Source: Kineosporia babensis (GTDB taxonomy: Bacteria; Actinomycetota; Actinomycetes; Actinomycetales; Kineosporiaceae). Taken from it: 64,000 nt of DNA. This document shows, piece after piece, positions 9,027 through 15,851 of the stretch. The position numbers and the translations under genes were made by a program. The notes beneath the pieces are model-generated. The model did not search any database. It was not told the DNA's origin and was given only the letters and a program-made list of their open reading frames with translations. The stretch lies in the NCBI RefSeq assembly GCF_021129305.1, contig NZ_JAJOMB010000006.1, forward strand, positions 186,001 through 250,000. The letters are read 5' to 3'. Position 1 is the first letter of the stretch. The number at the start of each line of letters is the position of its first letter.

Positions 9027-9584
9027 ATGGGTGATCAGGACGATTTCGAGGAACTGTTCCAGCGGCACTACCCGAAGGTGCTGGCCTACGCCTCCCGCCG
9101 GACCGAGGCGTCCCGGGCCCATGACGTGGTGGCCCAGACGTTCACCGCGGCCTGGTTGCACTTCGACCGGTTGCCGCCGGAGCCGTTGCCGTGGCTGTAC
9201 CGCACGGCTGCCAACCACCTGGCCAACGAGAACCGTTCCTCCCGGCGGCAGGAGCGCCTGGCCGCCCGGCTCCGGGGACGCCGTAGCACTCCGGTGCCGG
9301 ACCCGGCCGTGCAGGTCGTGGAGGACGATCACCTGCGTGCTGCTCTGCGCGCCCTGGACCCGGTCGGCCGCGAGGCACTGCTGCTGATCAGCTGGGAAGA
9401 ACTGGACTACGCCGACGCGGCCGCCGCCATGGGCTGTTCGGTGGCCACGTTCCGGGTCCGGGTGCACCGGGCTCGCCGAAAACTCGAACAGCTGCTGGCG
9501 ATGGACCCCATCGGCCAGGAAGCAGCCGATCTCGCTGTTACGCCAACGATTCCCGCGCATCCCGGAGGAGCGTCCGATGCCTGA
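9027..9584 (+). CDS. ECF-type RNA polymerase sigma factor
   Basis: A 185-residue sigma-70-like factor. Region 2 is FEELFQRHYPKVLAYASRRT ... AHDVVAQTFTAAW (about residues 7-50). Region 4 is LRALDPVGREALLLISWEELDYADAAAAMGCSVATFRVRVHRARRKL (about 108-160). It lacks the long SnoaL extension of ECF41. The ATG at 9027 follows the repeat element and about 110 bp of spacer. The stop overlaps the next gene by 8 nt, pairing it with a membrane protein of the kind that often accompanies such sigma factors. The signal and regulon are unknown. Confidence 0.9.
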   Translation: MGDQDDFEELFQRHYPKVLAYASRRTEASRAHDVVAQTFTAAWLHFDRLPPEPLPWLYRTAANHLANENRSSRRQERLAARLRGRRSTPVPDPAVQVVEDDHLRAALRALDPVGREALLLISWEELDYADAAAAMGCSVATFRVRVHRARRKLEQLLAMDPIGQEAADLAVTPTIPAHPGGASDA

Positions 9585-10608
9585 CCCGAACGTCCTCGAT
9601 CGTCTGCGGGCAGCCAACCCGTACCAGGAGCTCCCGGCGCCCGACCTCCGGGCCGACGCTCTCCTGCACCGGATCGTCTCCTCACGGCGTTCCGAAAAGC
9701 GTTACCGTCCGAAGCTCTGGCGGCCGGCCGTCGCCGGCCTGATGGCGGTCGCGCTGCTGTTGACCGTGCTGCACATCTCGGCCCCGGCCGAACTCCCGGT
9801 GATCCGGACCGGTGACGCCCACACGGCCCTGATCGCCGCCGCCGAGCGGGCCGGTGACAACGAGGCCAGGACGGAGTACCGCGTCGTCGCCGAAAGCTCC
9901 GTCGTCCTGCACCACGCCAACGCCGGGCGCGAGTACGACGTGCGCCTCACCTATCCGGTCACCACTCAGGTCGACGACGGCGGTAACCACCGGAGCCTGA
10001 GCTTCGGGACCATGAAGCTCACCCCGCTCACCGCTGCGGATGCGCAGGCCTTCCAGGCCGACGGTTCTCCCGAAGTGGACTCCGGTCCGGACGCCCCCGC
10101 CAGCCCGGGCAACGAGCAGATCCTGCCCGGATTCGACGAGAACCTCATCTTCGAAGGCGATCTCGAGCAGATGCCGACCGATCCGGTGGCTCTGCGGGAG
10201 GCCATGCTGGACTGGGTCGCCGACCACGGTGAGTGGTGGACCCACCTGCCCGGCCTTGCCCAGCGTCCCCAAGATCCTGCGGCCTGGCTGTTCCGGGAAG
10301 GGACCAAGATCCTGAGCAACGACTACGATCTGGAACCGGCCCGCCGGGCCGGCATCTATCAGATGATGGCCGGGCTCCCGGGCGTGCGGACGGTCTCCGG
10401 TACCGATCCGGCCGGGCGTGAGGCGATCGGCCTGGTGATCACCGAGAAGACCGGTAGGTACGGGACGATGGAATGGCAGCTCTACCTGAACCCGAAGCGG
10501 GACGAGGTGCTGGCGATCCAGTCGGTGGTCAAGGAGCCGGGCTCGGAGAACTTCTACCTCACGGCCGGAACCGTCTACTCCAGCTACGTGGTCAAGGAAC
10601 TCTCCTGA
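9577..10608 (+). CDS. CU044_5270-like membrane protein, partner of the ECF sigma factor
   Basis: A 343-residue protein with a short N-terminal cytoplasmic part (residues 1-48, basic RRSEKRYRPK just before the membrane), one transmembrane helix (PAVAGLMAVALLLTVLHIS, about 51-69) and a large exported domain. The exported part is about 270 residues and resembles proteins annotated CU044_5270 that lie directly after ECF sigma genes. No zinc anti-sigma HxxxCxxC motif is present, so an anti-sigma role is inferred from position and topology only. It overlaps the sigma gene by 8 nt (ATGCCTGA), implying coupled translation. Confidence 0.75.
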   Translation: MPDPNVLDRLRAANPYQELPAPDLRADALLHRIVSSRRSEKRYRPKLWRPAVAGLMAVALLLTVLHISAPAELPVIRTGDAHTALIAAAERAGDNEARTEYRVVAESSVVLHHANAGREYDVRLTYPVTTQVDDGGNHRSLSFGTMKLTPLTAADAQAFQADGSPEVDSGPDAPASPGNEQILPGFDENLIFEGDLEQMPTDPVALREAMLDWVADHGEWWTHLPGLAQRPQDPAAWLFREGTKILSNDYDLEPARRAGIYQMMAGLPGVRTVSGTDPAGREAIGLVITEKTGRYGTMEWQLYLNPKRDEVLAIQSVVKEPGSENFYLTAGTVYSSYVVKELS

Positions 10609-10912
10609 TCTGAGGAGATCGGTCGGTGCGGATCGCGCACCAGACCTGAGCGAAGTCCCGGTCCTGCGGAGCGGTCCGGACCGGCCGATCCCCGGCCGCT
10701 CTGGAGGGCCGGAAAGCTGAATGCTCTGCGCGCCAATACTCCTGGGTCTCGGGAAGGGCAACCAGAATGCCGGATGTTGCGCCGTGCGGTCCGGAACCGA
10801 TATTTCCAAATAACACTCCCGACCGGGGTGAGGCGATACCCAGGTCCGGCTCTAGGTGTTTCAATTCGGCCATTGACGCAGCTGCACCGAGCGACGACAC
10901 TCCATGAACGAA

Positions 10913-10954
10913 CCGGCCGATGGCCGGGGAACGGGGGACCCGGTCATCGGCCGG
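10913..10954. terminator. Possible terminator-like inverted repeat
   Basis: CCGGCCGATG (10913-10922) is exactly complementary to CATCGGCCGG (10945-10954), with a 22-nt GC-rich loop. No U-tract follows, which is common in actinomycetes. It lies between the ECF operon and the sugar-transporter promoter. Termination is inferred from position and pairing only. Confidence 0.3.
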
Positions 10955-11012
10955 ATTCAGTCGCCGAAAAGTTTTCGAACGCCATCGTTTCCCACATCGC
11001 CGCGACCAAAAG

Positions 11013-11026
11013 TGTGAACGTTAACA
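11013..11026. promoter_or_regulatory. LacI-family operator-like palindrome
   Basis: TGTGAACGTTAACA is a CG-centred palindrome with one mismatched pair. It has the TNNNAACGTTANNA shape typical of actinobacterial LacI-family operators. It lies 33 bp before the start of the sugar-binding protein gene, where a bound repressor would block initiation. No LacI gene is adjacent; the nearest LacI-like sensor protein in the window is at 34389-35480, which has a DeoR-type HTH. The regulator is therefore probably elsewhere in the genome. Confidence 0.55.
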
Positions 11027-11058
11027 ACGATGTTGACGTGGTCCCCAGGAGGTAGGGA

Positions 11059-12045
11059 ATGTTCAAGAAGCGGGCCGGTGCCCTGCTCGCGGCGGCGCTG
11101 CTGGTGTCGGCGCTGGCTGCCTGCGGTGACGACGAGGGCGGCGACGCCGGGGGCGGTGGCGGGGACGGCAAGCTGGTCCTCGGGTTCGCCCAGGTCGGCG
11201 CCGAAAGCGGCTGGCGCACGGCGAACACCAAGTCGATCCAGGAGTCGGCCGCCGAGGCCGGCTACGAGCTGAAGTTCTCCGACGCCCAGGGCAAGCAGGA
11301 GAACCAGATCAAGGCGATCCGCTCGTTCATCACCCAGCGGGTCGACGTGATCGCCTTCTCGCCGGTGGTGGAGTCGGGCTGGGACACCGTCCTCAAAGAG
11401 GCCCAGGACGCCGAGATCCCGGTGATCCTGACCGACCGGGCGATCGACTCCCCGGACGAAAGCCTTTACGAGAGTTTTATCGGATCGGATTTCGTTCTCG
11501 AGGGTGAGAAAGCCGGGGAATGGCTCGTCGAGGAGTACAAGGACGAGACCGAGCCGGTCAATATCGTTGAACTCCAGGGAACGCCCGGGGCGGCCCCGGC
11601 CAACGACCGCAAGGCCGGATTCGCCGAGGTCATCAAGGCCGACCCGAAGTTCAAGGTGATCGCCTCGCAAACCGGTCAGTTCACCCGGACCGACGGCAAG
11701 CAGGTGATGGAGACGTTCCTGAACTCGAACGACGACATCGACGTGCTCTACGCCCACAACGACGACATGGGCCTGGGCGCGATCGAGGCGATCGAGGCGG
11801 CCGGGCTGGAGCCGGGCAAGGACATCAAGATCATCACGGTGGACGCGGTGAAGGACGGGATGACCGCGCTGTCCGAGGGCAAGATCAACTTCATCGTGGA
11901 GTGCAGCCCGCTGCTCGGGCCGCAGCTGATGGAGCTGGCCCAGACCGTGGCCGACGGCGGCACGGTGGAGAAGCGGGTGCTCACCGAGGAGACCACCTTC
12001 ACGCCCGAGCAGGCGAAGGAAGTCCTGCCCGAGCGCCAGTACTGA
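11059..12045 (+). CDS. Sugar ABC transporter substrate-binding lipoprotein, YtfQ type
   Basis: A 328-residue exported lipoprotein. The signal peptide ends in the lipobox LAAC (residues about 18-21), followed by a flexible GDDEGGDAGGGGGDG linker. The mature part is a type-I periplasmic-binding fold with LVLGFAQVGAESGWRTANTKSIQE, close to the E. coli YtfQ galactofuranose-binding signature, and TVDAVKDGMTAL near the hinge. It heads a four-gene operon whose order matches ytfQ-ytfR-ytfT-yjfF. The substrate is probably a furanose sugar or another monosaccharide. A strong stem-loop follows the gene. Start: ATG after GGAGGT. Confidence 0.9.
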   Translation: MFKKRAGALLAAALLVSALAACGDDEGGDAGGGGGDGKLVLGFAQVGAESGWRTANTKSIQESAAEAGYELKFSDAQGKQENQIKAIRSFITQRVDVIAFSPVVESGWDTVLKEAQDAEIPVILTDRAIDSPDESLYESFIGSDFVLEGEKAGEWLVEEYKDETEPVNIVELQGTPGAAPANDRKAGFAEVIKADPKFKVIASQTGQFTRTDGKQVMETFLNSNDDIDVLYAHNDDMGLGAIEAIEAAGLEPGKDIKIITVDAVKDGMTALSEGKINFIVECSPLLGPQLMELAQTVADGGTVEKRVLTEETTFTPEQAKEVLPERQY

Positions 12046-12058
12046 TCCGGATCCCGGT

Positions 12059-12104
12059 ATGAGCGTGCACGGCCGGCGGATCACCGCAGGCCGTGCACGC
12101 TCAT
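12059..12104 (+). promoter_or_regulatory. Intercistronic stem-loop between binding protein and ATPase genes
   Basis: ATGAGCGTGCACGGCC (12059-12074) pairs perfectly with its complement at 12089-12104 over 16 bp, with a 14-nt loop. It sits after the stop of the binding-protein gene and 21 bp before the ATPase start, over the upstream flank of the ribosome-binding site. In many sugar ABC operons such structures protect the binding-protein mRNA or attenuate read-through, giving excess binding protein. That role is inferred here. Confidence 0.65.
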
Positions 12105-12125
12105 GACCAGGTCCTGCGAAGGAGC

Positions 12126-13676
12126 ATGGCTGTGGTTGAGCAGAGCCCGGTGACCGGCGTCCCGGTGCTGGAGATGTCCGGCATCCGGAAGGTATTTCCC
12201 GGTGTGGTGGCGCTGGACGGCGTGGACCTGCGCCTGCAGCCCGGCGAGGTGCACGCGCTGATGGGTGAGAACGGCGCCGGGAAATCCACCCTGATCAAGG
12301 TTCTCACCGGGGTGTACGACATCGACGGCGGGCAGATCCGGCTGGCCGGGCAGGACGTGCACTTCTCCGGGCCGCTGCCGGCCCAGCAGGCCGGGATCAG
12401 CACGGTCTACCAGGAGGTGAACCTCTGCGCGAACCTCTCGGTGGCCGAGAACATCCTGCTCGGGCGCGAGCCCCGGCAGTTCGGCCGGATCCGCTGGGGC
12501 CAGACCCGCCGCCGCGCGCGAGAACTGCTCCAGCGCCTGGACCTGGATCTGGACGTGTCCGCCCCGCTGGGCGCCTACTCGCTGGCCATCCAGCAGATGG
12601 TGGCGATCGCGAGGGCCGTCGACATCGATGCCAAGGTGCTGATCCTGGACGAGCCGACCTCCAGCCTGGACGCCTCCGAGGTGGCCCAGTTGTTCGCCGT
12701 GATCCGGCGGCTGAAGGCGCAGGGGGTGGCGATCGTGTTCGTGTCGCACTTCCTGGACCAGGTGTACGAGATCGCCGACCGGATGACCGTGCTGCGCAAC
12801 GGCCGGCTGGTGGGGGAGTACCGCACCGCCGAGCTGCCGCAGATGGAACTGGTCGCCAAGATGATCGGCAAGGACCTGGCCACCCTGGAGGACCTGGAGC
12901 AGCAGCCCCGGGAGACGACCGCGAGGATCGAGCGCGGCGAGGCCCTGGTGCAGGCCGAGGACCTGGGCCGCAAGGGCGGCATCGAGCCGTTCGGGCTGAG
13001 CATCCACCCGGGTGAGATCGTCGGCCTGGCCGGTCTTCTCGGCTCGGGCCGGACCGAGCTGGCCCGGCTGCTGTTCGGCGCTGACCGGGCCGACGAGGGC
13101 CGGCTGAAGGTCGACGGCAAGGCCGTCACGTTGCGCAGCCCACGCGCGGCGATGAACCGCGGGATCGCCTTCTCCTCGGAGAACCGCCGCACCGAGGGCA
13201 TCGTCGGCGACCTCAGCGTCCGCGAGAACATTATCCTGGCCCTGCAGGCCTCGCGCGGCTGGATGCGCCCGATCTCCCGGCGCCGGGCCGACGAGCTGGT
13301 CGGCAAGTACGTGAAGGCGCTGGACATCCGCCCGGCCGATCCGGACCGCCGGGTGCGCGACCTCAGCGGCGGCAATCAGCAGAAGGTGCTGCTGGCCCGA
13401 TGGCTGATCACCGAGCCCCGGCTGTTCATCGTGGACGAGCCCACCCGGGGCATCGACGTCGGGGCCAAGGCCGAGATCCAGCGGCTGGTCGCGGAACTGG
13501 CCGACGGCGGGATGGCGGTGCTGTTCGTCAGCGCCGAGCTGGAAGAGGTGCTGCGGCTCAGCCACAAGATCGAGATCCTGCGCGACCGGCGGCTGGTGGA
13601 GGAACTGGAGAACACCGAGGCCGTGGACGCGGACCGGATCATGCAGACCATCGCCGGAGGGCAGTCCCCGTCATGA
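12126..13676 (+). CDS. Sugar ABC transporter ATP-binding protein, YtfR type (two ABC domains)
   Basis: A 516-residue protein with two nucleotide-binding domains. The first has Walker A GENGAGKST, signature-region YSLAIQQMVAIA and Walker B LILDEPTSSLD. The second has a degenerate Walker A (GLLGSGRTEL), signature LSGGNQQKVLLA and Walker B FIVDEPTRGID. This asymmetric pair is typical of RbsA/MglA/YtfR sugar importers. I chose ATG 12126, which follows GAAGGAGC; an in-frame ATG 33 nt upstream overlaps the stem-loop and is less likely. The stop overlaps the next gene by ATGA. Confidence 0.92.
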   Translation: MAVVEQSPVTGVPVLEMSGIRKVFPGVVALDGVDLRLQPGEVHALMGENGAGKSTLIKVLTGVYDIDGGQIRLAGQDVHFSGPLPAQQAGISTVYQEVNLCANLSVAENILLGREPRQFGRIRWGQTRRRARELLQRLDLDLDVSAPLGAYSLAIQQMVAIARAVDIDAKVLILDEPTSSLDASEVAQLFAVIRRLKAQGVAIVFVSHFLDQVYEIADRMTVLRNGRLVGEYRTAELPQMELVAKMIGKDLATLEDLEQQPRETTARIERGEALVQAEDLGRKGGIEPFGLSIHPGEIVGLAGLLGSGRTELARLLFGADRADEGRLKVDGKAVTLRSPRAAMNRGIAFSSENRRTEGIVGDLSVRENIILALQASRGWMRPISRRRADELVGKYVKALDIRPADPDRRVRDLSGGNQQKVLLARWLITEPRLFIVDEPTRGIDVGAKAEIQRLVAELADGGMAVLFVSAELEEVLRLSHKIEILRDRRLVEELENTEAVDADRIMQTIAGGQSPS

Positions 13677-14698
13677 GCAAGAACCTCCTGAGCCACCGGC
13701 TGTTCTGGCCGTTCGCGGTGCTGGTGCTGCTGCTGGTGCTCAACATCTTCTTCTCCAACAACTTTTTCCGGATCACCGTGCACGACGGCCACCTGGTCGG
13801 CACCCTGATCGACATCGCCCGCCGCTCCGCCCCGCTGATCCTGGTCGGGGTCGGGATGACCCTGGTGATCGCGACCGGCGGGATCGACCTGTCGGTGGGC
13901 TCGGTGATGGCCGTCTCCGGCGCCCTGGCCTGCCTGCTGATCGGCGACCTGAGCGATCCGCACAGCGTGGCCGGGGTCCTCGGCGCGGTGCTCCTGGCCC
14001 TGCTGCTGTGCCTGGTCCTGGGCGTCTGGAACGGGTTCCTGGTCTCGGTGATCGGGATCCAGCCGATCGTCGCCACCCTGATCCTGATGGTCGCCGGGCG
14101 GGGCCTGGCCCAGCTGATCACCGACGGCCAGATCCTCAACGTCAGCTCCGACCCCTACCGGGTGATCGGCGCCGGGTACTTCCTGGCCCTGCCGGTCTCG
14201 GTGCTGATCGCCGCCGCGGTGGTGCTGATCGCCTCACTGCTGACCGGCCGCACCGCGCTGGGCCTGCTGCTGCAGGCGGTCGGCGGCAGCCCGGCCGCCA
14301 GCCGCCTGGCCGGCATCCAGGCCCGCGGCCTGACCTGGCTGGTCTACGTGATCGCGGCGGTCTGCGCGGGCATCGCCGGGCTGATCTACAGCTCCAACGT
14401 GGCCAGCGCCGACTCCAACGCCGCGGGCAACCTGATCGAGCTGGACGCCATCCTGGCGGTGGTGATCGGCGGCACCGCGCTGACCGGCGGGCGCTTCTCG
14501 CTGTCCGGCACGGTGCTCGGCGCGGTCCTGATCCAGACCCTGAACGTGACCACGGTCAGCATGGGCATCCCGGTCGAGGCCACCCTGCTGTTCAAGGCGA
14601 TCGTCGTGGTCGTGCTCTGCCTGAGCCAGTCCCCGGCCTTCCGCGAACGGGTGTTCAGCCGACGTAAACCCGCGCTCACCAAGGAGGCCGCCGCGTGA
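13673..14698 (+). CDS. Sugar ABC transporter permease, YtfT type
   Basis: A 341-residue integral membrane protein with eight to ten hydrophobic helices and the BPD_transp_2 signature GVGMTLVIATGGIDLSVGSV (about residues 58-77), plus AVVIGGTALTGG further on. This family covers the permeases of ribose, galactose and galactofuranose importers. It starts on the overlapping ATGA of the ATPase gene and ends in a GTGA overlap with the second permease, so the four genes are tightly coupled. It would pair with the following permease as a heterodimer in the membrane. Confidence 0.92.
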   Translation: MSKNLLSHRLFWPFAVLVLLLVLNIFFSNNFFRITVHDGHLVGTLIDIARRSAPLILVGVGMTLVIATGGIDLSVGSVMAVSGALACLLIGDLSDPHSVAGVLGAVLLALLLCLVLGVWNGFLVSVIGIQPIVATLILMVAGRGLAQLITDGQILNVSSDPYRVIGAGYFLALPVSVLIAAAVVLIASLLTGRTALGLLLQAVGGSPAASRLAGIQARGLTWLVYVIAAVCAGIAGLIYSSNVASADSNAAGNLIELDAILAVVIGGTALTGGRFSLSGTVLGAVLIQTLNVTTVSMGIPVEATLLFKAIVVVVLCLSQSPAFRERVFSRRKPALTKEAAA

Positions 14699-15732
14699 CC
14701 GAGACCAAAGGCGACCCGGACATCGACCTGGGCGCACAACCGTCCTCAAACACGGGCCGGACCCGCAGCCTGAACCGGCGGCACGTACCCGTCCTGGCCA
14801 CCCTGAGCCTGCTGGCCTTCATGTACGGCCTGGGCGTGATCAACTACGAGGGCTTCGACCACCCCCAGGTGGTGCTGAACGTCTTCGTCGACAACGCCTT
14901 CCTGCTGGTCGTGGCGGTCGGCATGACGTTCGTGATCCTGACCGGCGGGATCGACCTGTCGGTGGGCGCGGTGGTCGCCCTGACCACCACCCTCGCGGCC
15001 ACCCTGCTGGAAGCGGGCTGGCCGGCCGGTGTGGTGCTGCCCCTGGCCCTGCTGCTGGGCACCGGCCTGGGGCTGTCGATGGGCGCGGTGATCCACTACT
15101 TCAAGGTCGAGCCGTTCATCGCCACCCTGGCCGGGATGTTCCTGGCCCGCGGCCTGGCCCTGCTGATCGACCGCAACTCCATCCCGATCACCAACGAGTT
15201 CTGGGTCAGCGTGGCCCAGCAGCGCATCCGCTTCGACCGCGGCGTGTTCATCTCTTCCAGCGTGATCCTGGCCCTGGTGGTGGTGCTGATCGCGGCGATC
15301 GTGCTCACCTGGACCCGGTTCGGCCGCTGCGTCTACGCGATCGGCGGCAACGCCGACTCGGCCCTGCTGATGGGCCTGCCGGTGGCCCGCACCAGGATCG
15401 CGGTGTACGGGATCAGCGGGTTCTGCGCCTCGCTGGGCGGCGTGATCTACAGTTTCTACACCCTCTCCGGCTACAGCCTGCACGGCAACGGCCTGGAGCT
15501 GGACGCGATCGCCGCCGTGGTGATCGGCGGGGTGCTGCTGGCCGGCGGCTCGGGCTACCTGTTCGGCACCGTGCTCGGCGTCCTGGTCCTCGGCCTGATC
15601 CAGACCATCATCACCTTCGAGGGCACGCTGAGCAGTTGGTGGACCCGGATCGTGGTGGGCGCGCTGCTGTTCGCCTTCATCGTGCTGCAGCGGGTGGTGA
15701 CCGGGGTCAGCGCGGTGCGCTCAGGCCCCTGA
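14695..15732 (+). CDS. Sugar ABC transporter permease, YjfF type
   Basis: A 345-residue second permease of the BPD_transp_2 family, with a 30-residue hydrophilic N-terminal extension before the first helix. The signature GMTFVILTGGIDLSVGAVVAL is present, as is AAVVIGGVLLAGG near the end. Having two distinct permeases after a double ATPase matches the ytfT-yjfF arrangement. The GTG start overlaps the preceding stop (GTGA). No sugar-catabolism gene follows directly, so the transporter operon seems to end here; 119 bp separate it from the glycosyltransferase gene. Confidence 0.92.
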   Translation: MTETKGDPDIDLGAQPSSNTGRTRSLNRRHVPVLATLSLLAFMYGLGVINYEGFDHPQVVLNVFVDNAFLLVVAVGMTFVILTGGIDLSVGAVVALTTTLAATLLEAGWPAGVVLPLALLLGTGLGLSMGAVIHYFKVEPFIATLAGMFLARGLALLIDRNSIPITNEFWVSVAQQRIRFDRGVFISSSVILALVVVLIAAIVLTWTRFGRCVYAIGGNADSALLMGLPVARTRIAVYGISGFCASLGGVIYSFYTLSGYSLHGNGLELDAIAAVVIGGVLLAGGSGYLFGTVLGVLVLGLIQTIITFEGTLSSWWTRIVVGALLFAFIVLQRVVTGVSAVRSGP

Positions 15733-15851
15733 ACCCGGAGGGCGGAACCACATCCGGCCCGATCCGGGCATTTCGATATGCCAAAGAGCTCACAAACAGG
15801 TTAAAAAGGATCTCCTAGGGTGACAACGATGTGGCCTTGAGGAGACCGGCG

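Larger units (their letters stand above)
10609..11058. other. 450-bp intergenic region before the sugar transporter
   Basis: I see no credible gene in this stretch. Open frames on either strand lack family similarity and ribosome-binding sites. It contains a 10-bp inverted repeat (10913-10954) that may end upstream transcription, and a LacI-type palindrome (11013-11026) next to the ribosome-binding site GGAGGT of the sugar-binding protein gene. Base composition drops locally in favour of A/T between 10975 and 11040, as expected for a promoter. Confidence 0.6.

Noticed and set aside
10609-11055. Short open frames on both strands in the gap before the sugar importer
   Set aside because: No ribosome-binding sites, no family pattern and overlap with operator and hairpin sequences.
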